Source of the DNA: an uncultured Mogibacterium sp. | Lineage (GTDB): Bacteria; Bacillota; Clostridia; Peptostreptococcales; Anaerovoracaceae | Assembly (NCBI RefSeq): GCF_938041965.1 | Contig: NZ_CALISE010000020.1 | Coordinates: 186,001-250,000, forward strand | DNA: 64,000 nucleotides | Direction: 5' to 3' | In this document: piece by piece, positions 1-7,288 of the stretch | How the letters are laid out: each line of letters begins with the position of its first letter | How positions within the stretch are numbered: the stretch's first letter is position 1 | Position numbers and translations under genes: made by a program | Notes under the pieces: model-generated | Told to the model about the DNA's origin: nothing | Seen by the model: the letters and a program-made list of their open reading frames with translations, nothing else | The model's database searches: none

Positions 1-777
1 GTAATACATGTGACTAAGAACGGAGTTACCTACAATATAGGTTATGCTCTAAATAGCTCTACTATTTTACCAGAAGAAATAAGCGGTATGGATAGTGATC
101 AAGCCCTGGAATACATTGCTAATAAAAGCATGACTTTCTATACAGACAGGAATGCTACGGTTATACCGGATATAGTATTTGGTAGGGACTACTTCGTAAG
201 AGTCAATGGATTGACCCACGTGACCCCGGATACACTGCGAGGAAGCTATCGCCTAGAAATCGCCAACAACAGCGGCTTTAATAATGCGGCAACGACTACA
301 GTTACCATTGGAAATAGCGGTAATGGCGGAAATGGTGGTAGCGGTGGAAACACTGGTGCAGGCAATGTGGATAGAACAAACGCAAATGGACATAGCGCTG
401 CTGTAAACGCAGTTCAAAGCATAGCCAGAAAGATCTCTTCAGGTGCAAGGGATAGAGGTGCGAACAGAGCTGTATCAGCCGCAAGAGCTAATCAGGTAAA
501 GCCAAACGCATCACTGGAATCAGGAGCTGCTGGCACAGCTAATAAAGCGAATAATTCGAATGAATCAAGCAGCTCAAGCTCAAGTGCAGCGGGGCACGGT
601 TCTGGTAGTGCTGGAAATGGAGTGGCGTCAAATAGAGCAGTAGAAACTGTAGCAAATGCAGCGACTGCTGGGGCAGGAGCTGGGTCAGCTTGGCTTGCTG
701 TCCTTATAATATCCGACATCAAACTGCTTCTATGGTATAAGAAGCTTAAAGAAGCCAAGAGGAAGTCAGTTCTATAA
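1..777 (+). CDS. C-terminal part of a secreted surface protein (5' end outside the window)
   Basis: The frame is open from the first base, so the true start lies upstream and the GTG at 10 is not convincing. The visible 258 residues begin with a folded-looking segment (about 1-100). A Gly/Asn-rich linker follows, then a long Ser/Ala/Asn-rich low-complexity stretch. Near the C-terminus is a hydrophobic segment (AGSAWLAVLIISDIKLLLWY) followed by a Lys/Arg-rich tail. That layout is typical of a cell-surface protein held by a C-terminal membrane anchor. I see no LPxTG sorting motif. The fold and ligand are not recognisable. A small membrane peptide follows 24 bases downstream and a terminator closes the unit. 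Confidence 0.65.
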   Translation, partial: VIHVTKNGVTYNIGYALNSSTILPEEISGMDSDQALEYIANKSMTFYTDRNATVIPDIVFGRDYFVRVNGLTHVTPDTLRGSYRLEIANNSGFNNAATTTVTIGNSGNGGNGGSGGNTGAGNVDRTNANGHSAAVNAVQSIARKISSGARDRGANRAVSAARANQVKPNASLESGAAGTANKANNSNESSSSSSSAAGHGSGSAGNGVASNRAVETVANAATAGAGAGSAWLAVLIISDIKLLLWYKKLKEAKRKSVL

Positions 778-801
778 TGAGCGTCTGTAGGAGATGATTA
801 G

Positions 802-954
802 ATGGTACTTAAGATAACTATATGGGTGATTTTTGCGGTGGCGATAGCTGTCAAAATATACACCAAGAAACGCGTCCAGAATATCGATGGGTTCGGTGGC
901 ATAACCACGCGGGACGAAATCGATAGAGCTAAGCGATGTGCAGATAGCAAATAG
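802..954 (+). CDS. small membrane peptide, 50 aa
   Basis: ATG at 802 has a good Shine-Dalgarno (TAGGAG, 788-793) about 8 bases upstream and gives a 50-residue product. Residues 4-18 are hydrophobic (ITIWVIFAVAIAVKI); the rest is a charged tail (about 18-50) with the segment GGITTRDEIDRA. This predicts one membrane segment and a cytoplasmic tail. It lies 24 bases after the surface protein and before the terminator at 978, so the two are probably cotranscribed. I do not recognise the family. The ribosome binding site and the hydrophobic-then-charged pattern support a real gene. Confidence 0.55.
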   Translation: MVLKITIWVIFAVAIAVKIYTKKRVQNIDGFGGITTRDEIDRAKRCADSK

Positions 955-977
955 TGGATAACGTATTGAAATACAAG

Positions 978-1010
978 CCGACCATGAATGTAAATCATGG
1001 TCGGTTTTTA
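978..1010 (+). terminator. rho-independent terminator
   Basis: Perfect 10-bp stem (CCGACCATGA at 978-987 with TCATGGTCGG at 995-1004), 7-base loop, then a run of five T. It ends the surface-protein unit and insulates the iron-uptake operon. Confidence 0.88.
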
Positions 1011-1054
1011 TTTAAAAACATAAGTTAAAATTCGATGAAACTAACCGTTTTTTG

Positions 1055-1083
1055 TTGACAAAATAATATGGTTAATGTACACT
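1055..1083 (+). promoter_or_regulatory. promoter of the feo operon
   Basis: TTGACA at 1055-1060, a 17-base spacer and TACACT at 1078-1083. This is a near-consensus sigma-A type promoter. The expected start of transcription (about 1089-1091) falls at the left edge of the palindrome at 1090-1127. Confidence 0.72.
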
Positions 1084-1089
1084 AATTTA

Positions 1090-1127
1090 AGTTAAGAGCG
1101 CCTAACACGATGTTAGCTAATTTAACT
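1090..1127 (+). promoter_or_regulatory. two-tier palindrome, probable metal-regulator operator
   Basis: The inner arms CTAACA (1102-1107) and TGTTAG (1111-1116) are perfect inverted repeats around CGA. The outer arms AGTTAA (1090-1095) and TTAACT (1122-1127) are also perfect and almost symmetrically placed. Its position at the predicted transcription start of feoA is where an iron-dependent repressor (DtxR/MntR or Fur family) would block the promoter. Which family binds is inference. The element could also act as an RNA hairpin. Confidence 0.6.
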
Positions 1128-1178
1128 GACAGCGCGGCTTTGTACCGCGTATTTTAATTAGTGGGAAGGAGATGCAGT

Positions 1179-1391
1179 ATGATTCCAATCACACTTGTTA
1201 ATCAGGGGGAACTGGTTACAGTCAAAAAGATAACTGGTAGCGATGCGATTAGACAGCACCTCGCAGAGCTCGGATTTGTAGTTGATGCTGAGGTGAAGGT
1301 GGTAAGTGCATTCAATGGCAATGTAATCTTGCAGGTTCACGGAGCTAAGATTGCGCTCAACGAGACAATGGCAAGACGAATTATGGTATAG
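1179..1391 (+). CDS. feoA: FeoA ferrous iron transport protein (first copy)
   Basis: A 70-residue FeoA/SH3-like beta-barrel protein that acts in the cytoplasm as a helper or regulator of the FeoB Fe(II) transporter. The pattern VTVKKITGSDAIRQHLAELG followed by A-EVKVVSAFNGNVILQV is the usual FeoA core. ATG at 1179 is chosen because GGAAGGAG (1164-1171) sits 7 bases upstream. A GTG at 1161 overlaps that ribosome binding site and is unlikely. First gene behind the operator-controlled promoter; 62 bases separate it from a second feoA. Confidence 0.9.
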   Translation: MIPITLVNQGELVTVKKITGSDAIRQHLAELGFVVDAEVKVVSAFNGNVILQVHGAKIALNETMARRIMV

Positions 1392-1453
1392 CGCAGATAT
1401 ACGCTAATAATTCTTTAGCAATATATGAATTTATTTTTAAGGAGGAGAACAAC

Positions 1454-1696
1454 ATGGCAACTCAGATGGATACTCTTAATAATGTTAGAGTTGGTAAGAC
1501 TGCTACTATTAAGAAGATCAATGGTGTCGGAGCAGTAAAGCGCAGAATCATGGACATGGGCCTCACCAAGGGAACCGATGTTTTCGTGAGAAAGGTTGCA
1601 CCTCTCGGTGATCCAATCGAGCTAACTGTAAGAGGCTATGAGCTTTCTGTTAGAAAGGCTGATGCAGCTCTAATCGATGTTGAGATAGACGGCTAA
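1454..1696 (+). CDS. feoA: FeoA ferrous iron transport protein (second copy)
   Basis: An 80-residue FeoA-type SH3-like protein. It keeps the motif VRVGKTATIKKINGVGAVKR, then RIMDMGLTKGTDVFVRKVAPLGDPIELTVRGYE in outline, which matches FeoA better than the first copy does. RBS GGAGG (1441-1445) lies 8 bases before ATG. Tandem, diverged feoA genes ahead of feoB are common in Clostridia; one copy may bind FeoB while the other has a regulatory role, but which does what cannot be read here. 92 bases separate it from feoB. Confidence 0.92.
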   Translation: MATQMDTLNNVRVGKTATIKKINGVGAVKRRIMDMGLTKGTDVFVRKVAPLGDPIELTVRGYELSVRKADAALIDVEIDG

Positions 1697-1788
1697 TCGT
1701 AGACTGAGCAGGCTTCTATATTTTTTAATCATCGATTAGTTGAACTGAACTAACTATAAATTAAGTACCGTGAAAGGAGTGTACTAAC

Positions 1789-3945
1789 ATGTCACTTAAG
1801 ATCGCCCTCGCGGGTAATCCTAACTGTGGTAAAACCACATTGTTTAATGCCTTGACTGGTTCCGCACAGTACGTTGGTAACTGGCCAGGTGTAACCGTTG
1901 AGAAGAAAGACGGAAAACTCCGTGGACATAAGGATGTAATCGTTCAAGACCTTCCCGGAATTTATTCGCTTTCTCCATACACACTGGAGGAGGTCGTTTC
2001 CAGAAACTACCTCGTTAATGAGAAACCTGATGCTATCATCAATATCATCGACGGAACTAACCTAGAGAGAAACCTATACCTCACGACTCAGCTGCTCGAA
2101 CTCAACATACCTGTTGTAATCGCAGTTAACATGATGGACCTAGTTGAAAAGAATGGGGACACCATTAATCTAGATAAGCTCAGTGAAGAACTAGGATGTG
2201 CTGTTCTTCCAATCAGTGCGCTTAAGGGATCCGGCTCCGATGCTCTTATCAAGAAGGCTATCGAGGTTGCTGAATCTCATAAGCCAGGAGAGCTCCCACA
2301 TGTATTCAACGGATCAGTTGAACATGCAATCGCACACATCGAGGAGTCTATTGAGAATATCGTAAGCAAGGATAACCTCAGATGGTATGCAATCAAGCTC
2401 TTCGAGAGAGATGAGAAGGTCGTAGCTGAACTAGCTCTAGATCCTGAGCTCAGCAAGCATATCGAGGAGCACATTGCAGACTGCGAAGCAGAGCTAGATG
2501 ACGATGCTGAGAGTATCGTTATCAACCAGAGATATGCATATATCAATAAGGTAGCGCCTAAGGCTATGGCTAAGAAGGCAAACCATGAAAAGCTTTCGAC
2601 TTCAGATAAGATAGACAGAATCGTTACGAACAGATTATTGGCCCTTCCAATCTTCGTAGCAATTATGTACCTTGTGTACTGGCTAGCTATTTCAAAGATT
2701 GGTACGCCTCTAACCGACTGGGCTAACGACACGCTGTTCGATGGATGGATTAAACCAGGTGCCAAGACAGGTCTTGAAAGCCTCGGAGCATCTGGATGGG
2801 TTGTTTCCCTCGTAGTAGACGGTGTTATCAACGGTATCGGTTCTGTACTCGGATTCACTCCGCAGATGGCATGCGTATTCCTCTGCCTCTCAATCCTTGA
2901 GGACTGCGGATATATGGCGAGAGTTGCGTTCATCATGGACAGAATCTTTAGAAGATTCGGACTATCTGGTAAGTCGTTCATTCCTTTCCTCATCTCATCT
3001 GGATGCGGAGTACCTGGAATCATGGCAACTAGAACTATCGAGAACGAGAAGGATCGTCGTATGACGATGATGACCACCACGGCGATTCCGTGCGGAGCTA
3101 AGCTTCCTGTAATCGCTACGATTTCTGCTTATATCTTAGGTAACAAATGGTGGGTAGCACCTCTGATGTATTTCGTTGGAATCGGCATGGTTATCTGCTC
3201 TTGTATTATACTCAAGAAGACTAAGCAGTTCGCAGGAGATCCAGCTCCATTCATCATGGAGCTTCCTAACTATCATATTCCTTCGGCAAAGGGTGTACTC
3301 ATCCACGTATGGGAGAGAGTATGGGCATTCGTTAAGAAGGCCGGAACAATCCTGTTCCTATGCGTAGTAGTAATGTGGGTTCTCTCAAGCTATGGATTCA
3401 GCCACGGTTCATTCGGAGCTGTTGATGCTGACAAGAGCTTGATGGCAGATATCGGTGGTGCAGTAGCATTCATCTTCAAGCCACTTGGATTCGGAACATG
3501 GCAGGCAGTTGCAAGTTCGATTTCAGGATTTGTTGCTAAGGAAGGAATCGTTTCCACGATGGGAGTTCTGTCCGGACTCGGAGCAATTGAAGACTACAAC
3601 GCTTCGATGAGAACAGCATTCGATGCATTCTTCCCAACCACAATAGCAGCTATCTCATTCTTGATGTTCAACCTGTTTGACTCACCTTGTCTCGCTGCTA
3701 TATCGACAGTTGCTAAGGAGATGAACAACAGAAATCACTTCTGGCACACAATCATCTTCCAGAACGTTTCTGCATATCTGTTTGCATTAGTTGTATATCA
3801 GCTAGTTGGACTTGCAATCGGTGAGGTTGCATTCGGTTTATGGACAGTAGTAGCAGCAGTAATCGCAATCTTCGTACTGTATCTACTATTCAGACCAGAT
3901 CCAAACAAGAAGAGAATGCTAGACGGTTCAGAAGGCGCAAAGTAA
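1789..3945 (+). CDS. feoB: FeoB Fe(II) transporter
   Basis: A 718-residue membrane protein that imports ferrous iron. The N-terminal GTPase shows G1 GNPNCGKT (9-16), the switch I region NWPGVT (31-36), G3 DLPG (54-57), G4 NMMD (114-117) and the SAL G5 element (143-145). A helical FeoB_N-type spacer follows (about 165-270). The membrane core runs from about 285, with Gate motifs including GCGVPGIMATRT and the second gate around SGFVAKEGIVSTMGVL. The length is normal for a Gram-positive FeoB. ATG is preceded by AAAGGAG. It is central to the operon, flanked by two feoA upstream and small FeoB-associated proteins downstream. Confidence 0.97.
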   Translation: MSLKIALAGNPNCGKTTLFNALTGSAQYVGNWPGVTVEKKDGKLRGHKDVIVQDLPGIYSLSPYTLEEVVSRNYLVNEKPDAIINIIDGTNLERNLYLTTQLLELNIPVVIAVNMMDLVEKNGDTINLDKLSEELGCAVLPISALKGSGSDALIKKAIEVAESHKPGELPHVFNGSVEHAIAHIEESIENIVSKDNLRWYAIKLFERDEKVVAELALDPELSKHIEEHIADCEAELDDDAESIVINQRYAYINKVAPKAMAKKANHEKLSTSDKIDRIVTNRLLALPIFVAIMYLVYWLAISKIGTPLTDWANDTLFDGWIKPGAKTGLESLGASGWVVSLVVDGVINGIGSVLGFTPQMACVFLCLSILEDCGYMARVAFIMDRIFRRFGLSGKSFIPFLISSGCGVPGIMATRTIENEKDRRMTMMTTTAIPCGAKLPVIATISAYILGNKWWVAPLMYFVGIGMVICSCIILKKTKQFAGDPAPFIMELPNYHIPSAKGVLIHVWERVWAFVKKAGTILFLCVVVMWVLSSYGFSHGSFGAVDADKSLMADIGGAVAFIFKPLGFGTWQAVASSISGFVAKEGIVSTMGVLSGLGAIEDYNASMRTAFDAFFPTTIAAISFLMFNLFDSPCLAAISTVAKEMNNRNHFWHTIIFQNVSAYLFALVVYQLVGLAIGEVAFGLWTVVAAVIAIFVLYLLFRPDPNKKRMLDGSEGAK

Positions 3946-4018
3946 TCAAATAAAACGAAAGCATAGCTTGAGCGAGTATCAGTACTTGCTCAGGCTATGA
4001 TTATAGGAAGGGTATGAG

Positions 4019-4105
4019 ATGAATCTAGTAGATGTAATTGTACTCTCTGTGGTCGCTGTAATATTCATAGGGGCTGTGAAGGTGCTGATTAGCTTCTTCA
4101 AATAA
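4019..4105 (+). CDS. 28-residue hydrophobic peptide in the feo operon
   Basis: ATG at 4019 follows AGGAAGGG (4005-4012) and encodes MNLVDVIVLSVVAVIFIGAV, then KVLISFFK: one membrane helix and almost nothing else. Its N-terminus resembles that of the FeoB-associated protein at 4159 (MNVIDIIVVAVVAVIAFFII), so it looks like a shortened paralogue lacking the Cys-rich tail. The position between feoB and that gene supports translation. Function is unknown; it may be a small FeoB partner. Confidence 0.5.
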   Translation: MNLVDVIVLSVVAVIFIGAVKVLISFFK

Positions 4106-4158
4106 ACGCATAAACGTCACAGAGACGAGTTAGAATAAACTTACGGGGAGGTAGAGAT

Positions 4159-4329
4159 ATGAACGTAATTGATATAATTGTCGTTGCTGTTGTTGCTGTA
4201 ATAGCATTCTTTATCATCAGAGATGTTGTAAAGAAGCGCAAGGCTGGTATCACAAGCTGTGGCTGCGGAAGCGGCTGTAGTGGCTGTTCAGGCTGTAGTG
4301 CTCATCCTCATACAGAGGAAGATAAATAA
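4159..4329 (+). CDS. FeoB-associated Cys-rich membrane protein
   Basis: 56 residues with an N-terminal membrane helix (about 4-20), a basic stretch (RDVVKKRKAG) and a Cys/Gly-rich tail with five cysteines (C34, C36, C40, C43, C46) followed by HPHTEEDK. This is the FeoB-associated Cys-rich family found after feoB in Firmicutes. It presumably binds or hands over iron on the cytoplasmic face, but the exact role is not established. RBS GGGGAGG lies 7 bases upstream of ATG. Confidence 0.82.
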   Translation: MNVIDIIVVAVVAVIAFFIIRDVVKKRKAGITSCGCGSGCSGCSGCSAHPHTEEDK

Positions 4330-4380
4330 GGCGCTAGGAAATTTTACCAGCACTTAAGATTAGAATAGGGGGTGCGTGAC

Positions 4381-4629
4381 ATGATTAAGACTACTGTTAA
4401 GATCGATGGCATGCAGTGCAACATGTGTGAGACGCATGTAAAGGATTTAATTAGAAAAAAGTTTGATGTTAAGAAGATAAAGGCATCTCACGTAAACGGT
4501 GAGTGCGTTATCGTGTCGCCTGACGAGATTCCTAGAGAAGAGCTTACTTATGAGCTTGGACAGATGGGGTATAAGGTTACTGAAATGGAATCAGAGCCAT
4601 ATGTTAAGAAAGGGCTATTTGGATTTTAG
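4381..4629 (+). CDS. HMA-domain metal-binding protein
   Basis: An 82-residue heavy-metal-associated domain with GMQCNMC (10-16): a CxxC pair (C13, C16) on the first loop of a beta-alpha-beta fold. Such proteins bind Cu(I) or another soft metal and act as chaperones. ATG at 4381 fits the AGGGGG ribosome binding site; the in-frame GTG at 4372 overlaps that site. Last gene before the terminator at 4706, so probably part of the feo operon. The metal cannot be deduced; the feo context makes iron-related handling possible even though the family is usually linked to copper. Confidence 0.8.
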   Translation: MIKTTVKIDGMQCNMCETHVKDLIRKKFDVKKIKASHVNGECVIVSPDEIPREELTYELGQMGYKVTEMESEPYVKKGLFGF

Positions 4630-4705
4630 TAGTCTTGGTGACTGAGCATTAGGTTCATGATGTCTATGTTAACATTATTGATTATAATTTGTTCTTAAAT
4701 AGCTA

Positions 4706-4739
4706 AGAGATGTGTAGGGTTCTATACATCTCTTTTTTT
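4706..4739 (+). terminator. rho-independent terminator of the feo operon
   Basis: Stem AGAGATGTGTA with TATACATCTCT (one mismatch), a 6-base loop, and seven or more T. It separates the feo operon from the SPFH gene. Confidence 0.87.
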
Positions 4740-4784
4740 GAAAAACAATATTGACTTTAAAATTATTTAAACAAATAAATTGTC

Positions 4785-4812
4785 TTGACATATGATATTA
4801 AAATGATATCAT
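4785..4812 (+). promoter_or_regulatory. promoter with overlapping inverted repeat, SPFH gene
   Basis: TTGACA at 4785-4790, a 16-base spacer and TATCAT at 4807-4812. An inverted repeat TGATAT (4793-4798) / ATATCA (4806-4811) lies inside the spacer and -10 region and could bind a repressor. Confidence 0.5.
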
Positions 4813-4860
4813 CAAAATATAACAAGCTAATAAATATTAGGATAAAAGGAGATCACTACA

Positions 4861-5853
4861 ATGACAGAGAAACTCTTAACCAACAAGAAACATGGCATTC
4901 CTATGCTACTTATACTCGTCGTTCTATACGCACTTGCGGTATTCGGGATAATTAATAGTACGACTAGTGGCAATGTAACTCTTATCGGAATATGTGGTCT
5001 ATACCTGGTTCTAGGATGGATTCCATTTGCAGGGCTTAAAACCTTGAAGCCTCAGGAGGCATTAGTTCTCACTCTTTTCGGAAAGTACTACGGAACCCTC
5101 AAGGGAGAGGGATTTTACTATGTAAATCCATTTTGCACATCGGTTAACCCTGCTGCGAATACAAGACTTGGTCAGTCAGGAGACATCAAAGGGAAAGGAG
5201 CTGCTGTTTCAGGAAGCGTCGACAGCGATTCGGTTTCAGGCAAGAGAATTTCCCTCAAAATCATGACGTTAAATAACTCGGTACAGAAGATTAATGATGC
5301 AATCGGAAACCCTATCGAAATTGGAATCGCCGTTATGTGGAGAGTGACGGATACGACAAAGGCGGTATTTAACGTAGATAACTACAAAGAATATCTCTCG
5401 CTGCAGAGTGACTCAGCGCTAAGAAATGTGGTAAGATTATACCCATATGATGTCGCTCCTAATATAGATACCACTGGTGATGGCATGGCTGACGAAGGTT
5501 CACTACGTGGTTCAAGTGACGTGGTTGCAGAGCGTATCAAGGAGGATATCCAGAAGAGAGTTACTGATGCAGGTATCGAAGTGATTGAAGCTCGTATCAC
5601 ATACCTAGCATATGCTCCAGAAATTGCAGCTGTGATGCTGCAGAGGCAGCAGGCTAGCGCAGTAGTAGATGCGAGAGCGATGATAGTAGATGGAGCTGTG
5701 GGTATGGTGAAACTCGCTCTTGAGAAGCTAAGTGATGATGGAATCGTGGATCTCGACGAAGAGCGAAAGGCGGCAATGGTATCTAACCTCATGGTTGTGC
5801 TTTGCGGAAGCCATGATGCTCAGCCAATCGTTAACTCCGGCTCATTGTATTAA
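4861..5853 (+). CDS. SPFH (band 7/stomatin-like) membrane protein
   Basis: 330 residues. Two close hydrophobic segments (about 13-33 and 40-57) are followed by an SPFH domain that opens with TLKPQEALVLTLFGKYYGTL and continues through the conserved end TDAGIEVIEARITYLAYAPE. A short helical tail includes MLQRQQASAVVDARAMIVDG. SPFH proteins form ring-like scaffolds that organise membrane microdomains and protein quality control. This one lacks the long coiled-coil tail of flotillins. A small ribbon-helix-helix-like gene follows 109 bases downstream, a pairing that may be functional. It has its own promoter. Confidence 0.86.
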   Translation: MTEKLLTNKKHGIPMLLILVVLYALAVFGIINSTTSGNVTLIGICGLYLVLGWIPFAGLKTLKPQEALVLTLFGKYYGTLKGEGFYYVNPFCTSVNPAANTRLGQSGDIKGKGAAVSGSVDSDSVSGKRISLKIMTLNNSVQKINDAIGNPIEIGIAVMWRVTDTTKAVFNVDNYKEYLSLQSDSALRNVVRLYPYDVAPNIDTTGDGMADEGSLRGSSDVVAERIKEDIQKRVTDAGIEVIEARITYLAYAPEIAAVMLQRQQASAVVDARAMIVDGAVGMVKLALEKLSDDGIVDLDEERKAAMVSNLMVVLCGSHDAQPIVNSGSLY

Positions 5854-5962
5854 TTAAGTACAGGGGTAAATTGTATTTAAATGCATAAATCGCAGAATAT
5901 CATGCGGTAATGTATTAAAATTATAGAAAGACTAGTTAGAAGAAAAGGCGTACTCAAAACTC

Positions 5963-6160
5963 ATGGCAAATAAAAAACAAATTCCACTCAGAATATCTGA
6001 CAAGCTATTTCAGGATATCCAGTCCTGGGCAGAGGATGATTTTCGCTCTGTAAATGGACAGATTGAATACCTGCTCTCAGAGTGTGTTCGCCAGAGGCGC
6101 AAGAATGGCAAGTATGTCGGTGAGGAGATAGATAAGCCTCTCGATATCGATATTGAGTAA
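5963..6160 (+). CDS. Arc/ribbon-helix-helix-like small protein
   Basis: 65 residues. The segment QIPLRISDKLFQDIQSWAED, then RSVNGQIEYLLSECVRQRRK, matches the beta strand-helix-helix pattern of Arc-type DNA-binding proteins. Such proteins usually dimerise and bind operators, often as antitoxins, but no toxin gene lies next to it. The ribosome binding site is weak (AAAGG about 12 bases away). It lies downstream of the SPFH gene and before a hairpin, so it may be cotranscribed. Confidence 0.65.
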   Translation: MANKKQIPLRISDKLFQDIQSWAEDDFRSVNGQIEYLLSECVRQRRKNGKYVGEEIDKPLDIDIE

Positions 6161-6165
6161 ATATA

Positions 6166-6198
6166 ATGGGCGGATGGCTTGTTGCCACCCGCCCATTT
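6166..6198. terminator. hairpin between convergent genes, probable terminator
   Basis: AATGGGCGGATGG pairs with CCACCCGCCCATT (one mismatch) around a 7-base loop. It lies between the ends of the Arc-like gene (plus) and the membrane protein (minus). T-tracts are short on both sides, so it may work only partly. Confidence 0.6.
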
Positions 6199-6263
6199 AC
6201 ATGATATTAAGATTCTATACAGTAACTTAAGCGGTTCTGCATATGTAAAATATAGCAAAACGA

Positions 6264-7091
6264 TTAGTACTTCGTATATTCCCAGCTAGCAAACTGTCCC
6301 GTGCCTACAAGAGTATCTGCATCTTCATCATAGTTGAAAATCCAGTCGTATGGCTTATAATTTTCATCAACCGTGTTCTTTTGTATATGAATGGTGACTG
6401 TGGTGTTGTCGAGCTCCCACTTGCCGGTTAGGTATCCATGAGAACCATTCATATCTATTGGCATTATGAAATTGCCGTCAGAGCTGAGCTTAAATGGGTA
6501 CTCGTTTGAACCTGCAACAGTCCAGCGCGCAGCGATTTTAACCTTGCGGGCTTCTTCCTCTTCGTGCTGTTTCACAGTCTTGAACTTCAGAATCTGTTCC
6601 TCGATATCGAGGTATCTAGCTTTTAGGGCTTCCTTGGAAGAGTCTTCCTTCGCTCCGACTTTGAATTTGTGAATCAAATTTTTTGCAGACTCCTTATCCT
6701 CATCGCTATAAATATCTTTTCTGTACTTCTCGAGCTTCTTGACTAGAGACTTTATCATCTCAGGCTTAGTCTTGACCTTAGAAACCGCCTTGTTGAACTT
6801 GGTCACAGTCTTGCTCAAATCCTGCTTCAGTATCTGCTGTTTTAGCTTATCCTTATACTCAGTCTTTATACCGTTAACAGTGCTAATATCTTCCTTGAAG
6901 TATTCGGAAGTGCTCATCTTACTGATTGTATTAAGAGCCCTGGCACGCATCTTATCTACTGAAGGGGTGTAGTTTATCAATCCGAATAATATTGCCGCTG
7001 AACTAAGTGATATAATGATGTAATTGGTTATGGATTTACGATTAAAAAGTCTTACGCATAATCGCTTCCATACCGAGCTTGTCGAACCCAT
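6264..7091 (-). CDS. membrane-anchored protein of unknown function, 275 aa
   Basis: The basic N-terminus (KRLCVRLFNRK) is followed by a hydrophobic segment (about 24-41), giving a single membrane anchor with the rest probably outside. Residues about 60-190 are Lys/Glu-rich and helical, probably a coiled coil. The last 90 residues look beta-rich (KLSSDGNFIMPIDMNGSHGY, then TGKWELDNTTVTIHI), like small lipocalin-like extracellular domains. No family is recognised with confidence. It stands alone and is convergent with the SPFH/Arc pair. Confidence 0.6.
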   Translation of the reverse strand: MGSTSSVWKRLCVRLFNRKSITNYIIISLSSAAILFGLINYTPSVDKMRARALNTISKMSTSEYFKEDISTVNGIKTEYKDKLKQQILKQDLSKTVTKFNKAVSKVKTKPEMIKSLVKKLEKYRKDIYSDEDKESAKNLIHKFKVGAKEDSSKEALKARYLDIEEQILKFKTVKQHEEEEARKVKIAARWTVAGSNEYPFKLSSDGNFIMPIDMNGSHGYLTGKWELDNTTVTIHIQKNTVDENYKPYDWIFNYDEDADTLVGTGQFASWEYTKY

Positions 7092-7288
7092 TTGCTATCT
7101 CCCTAAAAGGTAATTTTTGGATATTGTATATACATATATCCAGATTAAATAATCTTATCTGAAATACCGCCTTTTGTAAACGAACAAATTGGGATATTAT
7201 AAGCATAGGTATGATATAAACGATATGTATGATTAGTCGGAATAGTGGCTAATGACGATAATGCTTTGGAGAAAAGAGAGGGAATGAA

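Noticed and set aside
10..777. Complete gene starting at GTG 10
   Set aside because: The frame is open to the first base of the window, with no ribosome binding site before position 10; a cut gene is more likely.
2277..3080. Long minus-strand open frame (267 codons) opposite feoB
   Set aside because: It mirrors the codon structure of feoB, has no ribosome binding site or recognisable protein features, and feoB is certain on the other strand.
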